The notes beneath the pieces are model-generated. The model did not search any database. It was not told where the DNA came from and was given only the letters and a program-made list of their open reading frames with translations. A program made the translations under genes and the position numbers. From Warburgia ugandensis (taxonomy: Eukaryota; Streptophyta; Magnoliopsida; Canellales; Canellaceae), in contig CP141126.1 of the NCBI GenBank assembly GCA_035236585.1, positions 68,797,414 to 68,861,413 on the forward strand: DNA of 64,000 nucleotides, in the 5' to 3' direction. Of this stretch, positions 50,240 through 60,511 are shown piece by piece. Positions within the stretch are counted from its first letter, which is position 1. Each line of letters starts with the position of its first letter.

Positions 50240-50728
50240 CAAAGTGTGATGACCAGGGTTTTTAAAACACATTTTATAATGCATTTGTTCAAAGGAAGGG
50301 CCCTTAAATGTGTAAAATAAAATAAAATAAAATAAAATTCGCAACCAATGTAGAAGAAATTCTTTTCATTTAAATTCATTTGGAACAAAACCCAAGTCTC
50401 ATTAGAAGATACATAATACACATAGCCATTTCTTATAAAATAAATTTTTATTGAATACCAGGATTCATCCAGTGGTTCACTCATACACAGCCCTGTGTTA
50501 GGTTACAACTCATTGTCCAAAATTACATAATCCAAACTTCAAACCTCACCTTACATTAAAAACACTCAATACGATACACTCTCAAATAAGGAAAAATTAC
50601 ATATCTTCGAATACATACTCTGATTTTCTTATTTTCTTCAAATCTTCTACTATCTTACTCCTAGATCTTCAAGCTTTAATCCTTTTAGTCCTTTATGGCC
50701 TTGAGCTTCTTTCCCTCCTTCTCTATGC

Positions 50729-50768
50729 CTGAGGTATTGTAAACATGGAAACATGTACAATACCTTAG
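50729..50768 (-). other. Conserved LTR hairpin, A3
   Basis: CTGAGGTATTGTA (50729-50741) and TACAATACCTTAG (50756-50768) pair at 12 of 13 positions, in the same place as the other family A hairpins. Confidence 0.68.
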
Positions 50769-51539
50769 CAAGCTATGCTTGGTAGGGGATACAAAAATAT
50801 ACTACTTCATCAATACAAGGATACTTACCTTAGTAATTAAGCCCTCCTGAGTCATTTCATACTCATATATAGAGGATATACATTATTTATGTAGTATATG
50901 ACAAATTACTTAATATATTGAAGAATACTCAAAACTTGTTCCTTCCCCTGGCTATACTTCCACTTGGGAGAGTAATACCTAGCCAATTCACATATAGGGG
51001 TTTTCATTCTAGGAACTCTTATAATAGCATATCACTATGCCATGGCATCATACTATGCCTATAATCTATGCATCATAATACAAAATACATTAGGACTACT
51101 ATGCTCGTAGTCTCAATCCGTACAGCGCGCCCGGATAACTGTATAATCTTCTACTATACCAATTGTGGAATAATCAATCCATGTCCTCATGGGGTGGACC
51201 ATGGCTGTTACAGTGGGGCCTTCCCATTATTGCCCCACCCAACATTTAGCCTCTTTTTGGGCATGGTATCCATCATATAAATTTCAGGAAGTGGGTGACC
51301 AAACCCTCATGACTTCCCTAGCATAGCATCCCCAGTCTCTATCTCTGTGTAAATCAAAATTCACAAGTCTCCATACTTGTATGGAAAATACTTTGTACAT
51401 ATCAGATGAAGTGTCTGTTTAACTAAGGTTGAAATATTTTAGACACCCTATTCTTAGGGTATCCTTAGTTTTCATGTCTCAATACTTTCACCTCATTAGA
51501 CTTGATCATTAGATTAGATCCAATGAATTAGATTATGAG

Positions 51540-51750
51540 GTTAGATCACTTTGTTGATCATTTGGTTAGATCCCATATCGTGGATCACTTTGTTTGATCA
51601 TTTGGTTAAATCCCTTAATTTGATCATATGTGTTTTGGATCACATGTTTGGATCTGTGTTTTGGATCACTTAGTTGGATCATATGTGTTAGATCACTTAG
51701 TTGGATCATATGTGTTGGATCACTTAGTTTGGATCATATGTGTTGGATCA
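51540..51750 (-). repeat. Minisatellite, unit about 28 bp, inside A3
   Basis: Several copies of GGATCACTTAGTTGGATCATATGTG in pieces (GATCACTTAG, TTGGATCATATGTGTT), plus two longer units at 51535-51625 reading GATCACTTTG...GATCATTTGGTTA. A1 and A2 do not show this array at the equivalent point, so it expanded in this copy. Confidence 0.8.
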
Positions 51751-54700
51751 TGACTATGCTAAGGTACTAAGCATAATTACATCATGAAGGTCTTATAATT
51801 ACAGACTAAGATCGTGTATGTATATACATGAATCCTTAACACATTCTTGTACATCCACCTACCTCAAAGTAGTATCAAGTCTTGATTCGTATATCCTCAA
51901 GTGGTATTCCTCCACAATGCTCATCCTATTTTGTATTCATACATCTGTCACACCATGCATTTCAAGTTATTTATCCATACTTGTATATATATCCCTACAA
52001 GTGATACCCTAAGTTTCCTTGAATCAATTTTGATCAAGGGTTTGGGTTCTCTATCTATGTTCTTCTATTATACATACACAATATAATACTTCATTAGTAT
52101 TCTTATTGTTCTTGATCATTCAAGATGCTATGGATCTTGTTTAATCGTCCTTATCTTAATTATCATTTTTATTAGGATTAGATGATTTACTAACCTTTTA
52201 TGCTCTTATTATTATTACTCAACCATTTAATGTTTTAATGGTTGAGGATAGTTTATTTCATTCTAAGTTTATATTGCTCCTCTTATGTCAAATTGGCTAA
52301 GGCTTACTAGTTGAATGGTTGAACACAAAATGGCTACTTCAATCCTCATGTAAGGAGGCGTTTAGACCTCACAAACATCAACGGAAGGTGGGGGGAGAGT
52401 GTGGCTCTATTAGATAACCCCCTTAGCCATTATGTCCATCATTCACTAGTTTGACCCTAACTCAACCTTTCATAAGGTTTCTATGAGCATTTAACCCTAA
52501 GTATTCTTTCTAGTTGATTTTAATTAAATCCATGAATTAAAATGTCATTCATGGAGATTTATTATTCTCCTAAGTTGGACCAAGAAATTTATATTCCTTA
52601 TATTATCCTACTAACTATGGTCCTTACTATCATAAAGTCCATGTCATACATTCCATGTGAATGTCTTTTCCTTCTAATTTCATTTAATTACAATTTCAAT
52701 GAAATTTTCATTACTTAAGCATTAAAGCATAAATTTAAAGAATAAATAAACAATTAAATAATCAATTCTATGAGTAATTCCAGTAAGAAATGAAAGGAAA
52801 TAATTTTCAATAATCCAAATAATCTAACATGCTATCATGATCCAAGGGTCTTAATTGATCCATATTCATTTTTCATTTCTTTAGGGTTTAGACCTTGATC
52901 CTTCATTTTATTTTAGATCCAACATTTTATATTGATGTAATTTAATTATTAAATCCTTGATTTATCTTATTCATTTATTTGATCTTCCTTGATCTACCTG
53001 ATCAAGGAGATCTTAAGTTACTTTATAACATTTAAGGGCATAGATCTTGATCTAGCCCAAATCCTCATCATCCATTCATTAAATCCCTATGATCTTATTT
53101 CAAGATCATCATCAAAATACATCCATACAATCCAATCATCCTGGATCATCTTGATCTAGGAGATACTATTCATTTTTAGGGATTTTAGTAACTTTTAAGG
53201 CTAGATCTCTTAAGCTCTGCCAAATAAATTCAATATAAGCCACATATTTTATTTATTACATTATAAATTATCATCCAACCAGGTATTAGTGGCCTGATCA
53301 TCTTAGATCTTGTAGATCAAGGATGTTAGTTACTTATCCACTTAATTACAGAAAATTAAATTAATTAAAATTAAACTTTTATAGGTTCAGTCCCTTATAA
53401 TTATCACAAGGAATCCATCCCAACTTTCAAATCTCAAATTTGATCTCAATTGAGATCGGAATTGTGATTTTAAGATTTTAGCCCATTTTAAGGGCTGAAT
53501 TTCACTTCACTGGTTTGGATCAATTTTACTGATCTAGAGACATATAATTTCTACTGTGAAGATGTTACTTAAGGTTTTTGGACATTCTGAACACATCTAT
53601 TAGTTCAGATTTCAAGTTTGGGGTCATCTTGGCCATGATCCAAGATCAATGGCACGGGTGGTGCTAAATAGATTATGTAAATACTGATTAAAAGCAAGAT
53701 CTAATATGTTATATGATTTAATAACATAAATATGAATTCCATGAAGGTTTCTAATCTTAATTTGATGATCTATTAAACTCAGAATTAAGTTTTTAAGACT
53801 TTAGCCCGTTTTAAGGGCTGAAAAATCTGACTGTAATTATGATCTTAGAGTTTTAGGGGGTTTTTGAAGACATCCATCAGTTCAGATTTTCCTTTTAAAG
53901 TCATCTGGTCTATGATCTAAGATCATGGGTACTGATTTTACTAAATAACTTATATAAATACAAATTAAAACATGGGTCTAATAATTTCAGTACATGGTAA
54001 ACACTACAAGGAGTCCATAGCATTTTTCTGATCTAAAATCAGAGCTATATCAAGCTTTGAATTGAAGAATTATGATTTTCAGTTAACAGAATAGACGACC
54101 CAAATCAAATCTTGGTTACAAGTATGGGATGACCCGTGTCTCACCCCTTTTACCATCTATCTTGGGCGGCTGGGAAGAGGTAACTGGCTACAGGCGAGAC
54201 GGTCTTATCTGGACCGTCGAATCTCTTGTGGCTGGATCTCCCCCATCCAGTAAAACCAAGAATCCAGATTTCACATCCTTGGGTTTTTGGGCCCTAGGAA
54301 TCCATCCATCGGCTCAGAAGTAACATCTGAGTTGTGGATTGATGGGATCTCAACCCTCAGTGCCGGATCCATCGTCTCTGACGGATCAACGGCTGGGGAG
54401 CTCCCATCCTTGCTGGAAAACCAAACTAACCTACTGTAAATGAAATAGGGGTGCAAGTGCACCTACCTGGAAGAAGATATTCCGGATCTATGCCAGAAAA
54501 ACCAAAAAATCCACTCCTTGTAATATAGGTTGTCGGAGCTTCTATTTTCTGGTGATTTATCCACAGATACTCCACGGATTATGGTAAAATCAAATGGGTT
54601 TTGTATATCTTGATATTACCCAACTATCCAATGGTCAAGATTATGTTTCAACGGCTGAAAATTAACGTATAACTCAAAAACAGTAATAGGGTGAAAACCC

Positions 54701-54917
54701 TTCTCATTGGGACGGCGTGTCTGTGGAAGCGCCTGATATCCAGAGGAGGAATATTCCTCCTGGTGCTTTTGTGGACACTCTAACAGGGGGAATAAAATGC
54801 AAGGAAAGGGAGGAGAAAAGAGGGAGAGGGGGGATGAATTTTGTTCTGAGATTTTGGCAGAGTCTAAGGGACTTCATGGTGGATTTTTGGAATATTTTTG
54901 GGAATTTTTATGATGTC

Positions 54918-54925
54918 TATTTATA
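54918..54925 (-). promoter_or_regulatory. LTR TATA box (A3)
   Basis: TATAAATA on the minus strand, 544 bp from the LTR start, in the same surroundings as A1 and A2. Confidence 0.7.
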
Positions 54926-55469
54926 GGGATTTTTAGTGTTTTTCATCATAACACCTAATTATTATGTTTTTTCCTTTTTCCTTTTTAATATTTAATATTT
55001 ATTTGATTCCCACTACCACCTCCTTCTCCACTAGCTGGTGGTAGTGGTTTGACCCATGATTGCATGTGGTCTGGTCATTGGATTCCATTTTGGGTCCTTT
55101 GTGGGCCCCACATGTGTAAAAAGACCATTTTGCCCTTTATGTATCAAATTTTGAGTTTACTCCTACGAACTCGGAATTGAGTGTTCTTGGTGGCATTGGA
55201 CTGGTATTTTTAAGTACATTCTAAATTTTATGTCTTAGACCTTAGCTAGGGTAAAATGGTAATTTTACCCTTTTGCTCTTAAATGGAGAAAATATAGTCA
55301 TTCTGAAGGGTTTGTGAGATATGTTTTAACTTATGCATATCTTTATGCCTTATTTGTACTTCTGTACGAAGTATGTTTTTGCTAAACCTAATATTCTGGC
55401 CTGATTTTTTCTTGAAATCTTCAATTTCACTATTATATTTTTATTACAAAAAAAATTACGGGTGTTACA

Positions 55470-56750
55470 ATCTACCCCGCTTACAAAAATTTTGTCCTCG
55501 AAATTTCAAATCTTCACTACTCAAACAAACTAGGATACAAGTTTTCATTTCTTCTTCTAATTCCCAAGTAGCCTCCTCAATCGTATGATGTTGCCATAAT
55601 ACTTTGACTAAGGGAATAACTTTGGTCCTTAACTGTTGCTCTTTCTTGCCTAAGATCTGAATTGCCCTCTCTTTAAAGGTTCAGTCTATATCTAACTCCT
55701 TCGGTATGTTTTCAAGCACATGCGTTTCATCTAGGATGTATTTTCGTAGCATGGAAATGTGGAATACATTGTGTACTTCTGAGAGTTGAGGAGGTAGTGC
55801 TAATTTGTAAGCCACCAACCCAACCCTTTCTAGTATTTCAAAAGGGCCAACATAGCTTGGACTGAGTTTTCCTTTACTTCCGAACCTTCTCACTCCCTTA
55901 ATGGGTGAGACCTTCAGAAACACATGGTCACCTATTTCGAATTCCAGGGTTCGGCATCTTTTATCTGCGTAGCTTTTCTAACGACTATGAGCAACCAACA
56001 ATCTTTTCTTTATTAGTCTTACCTTGTCTGTACATTGTTCCACAAATTCTGACTTCATCAACTTTCGTTCCCCTACGTCATCCCAACATGTTGGTGATCG
56101 ACATGGTCGTCCATACAAAGCTTCATAAGGTGCCATTCCGATACTTGCATGGAAGCTGTTATTATAAGAAAACTCAATCAATGGAAGATGCTCATCCCAA
56201 CTACCCTTCCAATCTAGTGCACAGGCCCTTAGCATGTCTTCTAAGGTTTGAATGGTCCTTTCTAACTGACCATCAGTTTGGGGATGAAAGGCTGTGCTAA
56301 ATTTTAGTGATGTCCCCAATGCTTGTTGCACGCTCTTCCAACTTCTTGATGTAAACCTTCCATCTCTATCTGAGATGATGGAGAGTGGGACCCCATGAAG
56401 GCTAACTATTTCTTTTACATACAACTGGGCTAAACTGTCAATAGATTGGTTTTGTTTGATTGGAAGGAAGTGTGCTGACTTGGTTAGCCTATCAACTATT
56501 ACCCACATCATGTCATGGCTTGCTCGAGTCTTTGGTAAACCCACAACAAAGTCCATGGTGATATGTTCCCATTTCCACTCTGGCAGGTCTAAGGTTTGTA
56601 GTAACCTAGCTGGTTTTTGATTCTCAACCTTTACTTACTGACAAGTTAAACACCTAGCCACACACTCCCCTATATCTTTCTTCATACCTTCCCACCAAAA
56701 ATTTCTTTTTAAATCTTGATACATTTTTGTTCCTTTGGGATGTATGGAAA
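55470..56750 (-). pseudogene. Family A integrase with chromodomain
   Basis: On the minus strand, the zinc-binding part (about 56750-56600) has NFWWEGMKKDIGECVARC. It is followed by the integrase core in 56556-55978, with MDFVVGLPKTR, SDRDGRFTSRSWKS and IEFSYNNSFHASIGMAPYE, which carry the usual D, D and E catalytic positions. Next is a GPY/F-type end (about 55860-55780: LSPSYVGPFEILERVG). Last is a chromodomain-like tail (about 55640-55520) with VLWQHHTIEEATWELEEEM. This set defines a chromovirus; the wording is of the Tekay/Del clade. The enzyme would insert the DNA copy into the genome, and the chromodomain is thought to steer it to heterochromatin. The piece is part of a broken element. 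Confidence 0.93.
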
Positions 56751-57343
56751 ATTTTGATTTACACAACGATAGAGACTGGGGATGCTATGCTAGGGAAGTC
56801 ATGAGGGTTTGGCCACTTACTTCCTGAAATTTATATGATGGATACCATGCCCAAAAAGAGGCTAAATGTTGGGTGGGGCAATAATGGGAAGGCCCCACTG
56901 TAACAGCCATGGTCCACCCCATGAGGACATGGATTGATTATTCCACAGTTGGTATCAGTGGAAGATTATATAGTTATCCGGGCGCGCTATATAGATTGAG
57001 ACTGTGAGCATAGTAGTCCTAATGTATTTTGCATTATGATGCACAGATTATGGGCATAGTATGATGCCATGGCATAGTGATATGCTATTATAAGAGTTCC
57101 TAGAATGAAAACCCCTATATGTGAATTGGCTAGGTATTACTCTCTTAAGTGGAAGTATAGCCAGGGGAAGGAACAAGTTTTGAGTATTCTTCGATATATT
57201 AACTAATTTGTCATATACTACATAAATAATGTATATCCTCTATATATGAGTATGAGATGACTCAGGAGGGCTTAATGACTAAGGTAAGTATCATTATATT
57301 GATGAAGTAGTATATTTTTGTATCCCCTACCAAGCATAGCTTG

Positions 57344-57383
57344 TTGAGGTATTGTACAGGTTTCCATATTTACAATACCTCAA
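57344..57383 (+). other. Conserved LTR hairpin, A3-type tail
   Basis: TTGAGGTATTGTA (57344-57356) and TACAATACCTCAA (57371-57383) form a perfect 13 bp stem with a 14 nt loop, the longest in the window. Confidence 0.8.
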
Positions 57384-57776
57384 GCATAGAGAAGGAGGGA
57401 AAGAAGCTCAAGGCCATAAAGGACTGAAAGGATTAAAGCTTGAAGATCTAGGAGTAAGATAGTAGAAGATTTGAAGAAAATAAGAAAATCAGAGTATGTA
57501 TTCGAAGATATGTAATTTTTCTTCATTTGAGAGTGTATTGTATTGAGTGTTTTTAATGTAAGGTGAGGTTTGATGTTTGGATTATGTAATTTTGGACAAT
57601 GAGTTGTAACCTAACACAGGGCTGTGTATGAGTGAACCACTGGATGAATCCTGGTATTCAATAAAAATTTATTTTATAAGAAATGGCTATGTGTATTATG
57701 TATCTTCTAATGAGACTTGGGTTTTGTTCCAAATGAATTTAAATGAAAAGAATTTCTTCTACATTGGTTGCGAATT

Positions 57777-57801
57777 TTATTTTATTTTATTTTATTTTAC
57801 A
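57777..57801. repeat. (ATTTT)n pentanucleotide run
   Basis: Five ATTTT units. A1 and A2 have only the seed GAATTTTATTTTG or less at this point. The same run, inverted, is at about 50310-50336. Confidence 0.9.
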
Positions 57802-57869
57802 CATTTAAGGGCCCTTCCTTTGAACAAATGCATTATAAAATGTGTTTTAAAAACCCGGGTCGTCACAAT

Positions 57870-57881
57870 TGGTATCAGAGC
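57870..57881 (+). other. Primer binding site, initiator tRNA-Met
   Basis: TGGTATCAGAGC, two bases after the LTR end, identical to the site at 14511. Confidence 0.93.
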
Positions 57882-58046
57882 CATTCATCCAGTCACTCAC
57901 AGCCCCAAAATGTCCAGAGTAGTAATCCAAATTAAGATATATTAGGGAGAAGTTAAGTAGTATACTTACATAGAATGTTGGGTTTTGAGCAAATGCCACC
58001 TAAATGAGGAGTAAGGCAGACAGCTTCAAGGGAGTCTAAGAACATT

Positions 58047-59468
58047 ATGGAAGGATCATCAGGCAATAAATTGGAGGAAGTTATGATGAGGATATTGGGG
58101 AACATCCTTCCTCCACTTATGCAACCTCAGTCTACTCCAAGGGAAGCACCAAGTTCTCAAGCTCAGGTTCAACCTGCGTGGGGCCCAGTGCTCCTATTCC
58201 TAGGCAAGAAACGCCAACCCCAGTACAGGAGAACTCTTTACCAATACCAAATGGGATAATGGAACATTCCCAATTGACACCTGAGAAGATAGATAAAATG
58301 GTGGAAAGGTTCCAAAAAATGGTGAGCGATTACAATGGCAAGGGAGAACCTGAGAAGGCTGAAGACTGGATTCATGAGGTGGAAAAGACCTTTAGCTTAT
58401 TAAGAGTTCTAGATAATTTAAAGGTTAAGATGGCCACCTATACTGGTGGAGATCTGCACAAAGAAATGCCTTCACAAATTCTCAAGAAATCTCATGGGAA
58501 AGATTTAAAGAAGTTTTTTATGAGAAATACTTCCCCGCACATATCAAATCCTGAAAGCAGGAGTTCTTAGAGTTACGTCAAGGAAGCCTTTCCATGGTGG
58601 ACTATGAAAATAAGTTCATCCAGCTAAAGATATTAGCCAACCATATATGTAACACCGAAGGAAACACGATAGATCGTTTTATGGAAGGGTTACATCCCAG
58701 ACTAAGGACAAAGGTGCTGGGGACTAAACCTACCACCATGGCTGAATGTGTTGAAATGGTCTCCAAATTTGAAGAAGACTACAGAAGAAGCCAATTCACC
58801 AAATTTGGAGGAGGAAGCACCTCTCATCAAAAATCATTCAAGAAAGGCAAGAGACCCTCAAACAATGTTTGGACTTTTAACAAGCAAGGGAACCAAGCAA
58901 AAAGGAAACAATGCCCTGTTTGTAGAACATATCATCCAGGCCATGCATGCCCTCATGGGGCACCACAACAGCCATGAACCCCTATCAAATGTTATAAATG
59001 TGGTGAGATTGGGCATTTCTCTAATTAATGCAACAAACCCTTGGCAATCCAAGGTGCACAGCCTGAAAATGTACCGTGTCATCAAGGATGGCTGTTCGCT
59101 ATTACCGATGGAGAGGTGGGAACATCCAATGCAGTTATTGAAGGTACATTATTAGTATCTCATCACCATGCCAAAGTACTGTTTGATTCAAGTTCAACCC
59201 ATTCTTTTATATCATGTATATTTGCATCTAGTATACAATTGATAGTGGAGAAATTGGGATTCTATCTAGATGTAATGACACCAGTGGGGAAAACAATTAG
59301 ATTACAAGAATATCTTTCAGATGTACCTGTGGAAGTACAAGGGAGAACAATGAGTATTGACCTTATTTTACTAAACATGGTAGATTATGATGTTATACTG
59401 GGTATGGATTGGCTAGCCAAATACAGGGTAATTATGGACTGCAGAAAAAAGAAACTCACTTGTAACAC
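58047..59468 (+). pseudogene. Family A gag and protease region
   Basis: The gag part spans about 58047-59035. It has a capsid-like stretch (58590-58790: MVDYENKFIQLKILANHI, TIDRFMEGLHPRLRTKVLG), then a basic linker and a CCHC zinc knuckle, KCYKCGEIGHFSN, at about 58988-59026. The protease part follows from about 59040, with the aspartic active-site region near 59178 (HAKVLFDSSSTHSFIS) and the closing DLILLNMVDYDVILGMDWLA near 59360-59420. In the family these build the particle and cut the polyprotein. The region is broken and is cut off at 59468 by an LTR piece in the other orientation. Confidence 0.9.
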
Positions 59469-60506
59469 ACCTGGAAGAAGATATTCCGGATCTATGCCAA
59501 AAAAACCAGAAAATCCACTCCTTATAATATAGGTCGTTGGAGCTTCCGTTTTTCGCTGATTTATCCACAGATACTCCACAAATTATGGTAAAATCAAATG
59601 GGTTTTGTATATCTTGATATTACCCAACTATCCAATGGTCAAGATTATGTTTCAACGGCTGAAAATTAATGTATAACTCAAAAACAGTAACAGGGTGAAA
59701 ACCCTTCTCGTTGGGACAGCGTGTCTGTGGAAGCGCCTAATATCCAGAGGAGGAATATTCCTCCTGGTGCTTCTATGGACACTCTAATAGGGGGAATAAA
59801 ATGCAAGGAAATGGAGGAAAAAAGAGGGAGAAGGAGGATGAATTTTGTTTTGAGATTTTGGTAGATTCTAGGGGACTTCTTGATAGATTTTTGGAATATT
59901 TTTGGGAATTTTTATGATGTCTATTTATAGGGATTTTTAGTGTTTTTCATCATAACACCTAATTATTATATTTTTTCCTTTTTAATATTTAATATTTATT
60001 TGATTCCCACTACCACCTCCTTCTCCACTAGCTGGTGGTAGTGGTTTGACCCATGATTGCACGTGGTCTGGTCATTGGATTCCATTTTGGGTCCTTTTTG
60101 GGCCCCACATGTGAAAAAAGACCATTTTGCCCTTTATGTATAAAATTTTGAGTTTACTCCTACGAACTCAGAATTGAGTGTTCTTAGTGGCGTTGGACTT
60201 GTATTTTTGAGTACATTATAAATTTAATGTCTTAGACCTTGGCTAGGGTAAAGTTATCATTTTACCCTTTTTCTCTTAAATGGAGAAAATAAAGGTTTTT
60301 CACTTTGAATTCAGAATGCACTGTGCTTACAGTCATTCTGAAGGGTTCTTGAGATATGTTTTCACTTATGCATATCTTTATGCCTTATTTGTACTTCTGT
60401 ACGAAGTACATTTTTGCTAAACCTAATATTCCAACCTGATTTTTCCTTGAAATCTTCAATTTCACTATTATATTTTTATTACAAAAAAAAAATTAGGGGT
60501 GTTACA
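59469..60506 (-). mobile_element. Family A LTR head (minus strand)
   Basis: The first 1.0 kb of a family A LTR on the minus strand, aligning with 54466-55469 in direct orientation. It includes the TATA box at 59922-59929. By eye it differs from the A3 head at more positions (some 7 per 100 in the part I compared) than the two LTR tails differ from one another (some 2 per 100), including a block near 60290-60335 absent from the A3 head. Confidence 0.9.
59922..59929 (-). promoter_or_regulatory. LTR TATA box (family A head)
   Basis: TATAAATA on the minus strand, the same place as in A3. Confidence 0.65.
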
Positions 60507-60511
60507 TAAAG

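Larger units (their letters stand above)
50245..55469 (-). mobile_element. Giant LTR A3 (5.2 kb), 3' LTR by position
   Basis: On the minus strand it starts TGTAACACCCG at 55469, right after a purine-rich GGACAAAATTTTTGTAAGCGG-type junction, and ends GGTCATCACA at 50245. It has a TATA box at 54918-54925 (minus), a hairpin at 50729-50768, an AATAAA signal at 50447-50452 (minus) and a 28 bp minisatellite at about 51540-51750. It is the same family as A1 and A2. A (TTTTA)n run at about 50310-50336 is shared with the LTR tail at 57777-57801 but not with A1 or A2. Confidence 0.92.
56751..57867 (+). mobile_element. Family A LTR tail (plus strand)
   Basis: The last 1.1 kb of a family A LTR, in opposite orientation to A3 and matching 50245-51353 in reverse with few differences. 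The translation of the final part is identical to that of the A3 tail over about 76 codons, and the shared (ATTTT)n run has the same length. It ends CCCGGGTCGTCACA and is followed by the primer site. AATAAA is at 57660-57665. Confidence 0.92.
50240..60511 (-). mobile_element. Family A chromovirus (Tekay/Del type), rearranged
   Basis: The outer ends are 50245 (reverse of an LTR end, TGTGATGACC) and 60506 (reverse of an LTR start, GGGGTGTTACA). The flanks are CAAAG (50240-50244) and TAAAG (60507-60511), a near-perfect target duplication. Parts from left to right are: a full-length LTR (50245-55469, minus), integrase and chromodomain (55470-56750, minus), an LTR tail (56751-57867, plus), primer site and gag-protease (57870-59468, plus), and an LTR head (59469-60506, minus). 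The parts are in opposed orientations, so the element is rearranged and broken. It has fewer decay marks than the other elements here and looks comparatively young. Whether all parts come from one insertion is inference. Confidence 0.8.

Noticed and set aside
50239-50484. Identical 76-codon open frames here (minus) and at 57628-57945 (plus)
   Set aside because: They are the same noncoding LTR tail in two copies; identity reflects recent common origin, not coding constraint, and the frame is not kept in A1 or A2.
55905-56300. Plus-strand open frame of 131 codons
   Set aside because: It is antisense to the integrase on the minus strand, which has the recognised motifs.
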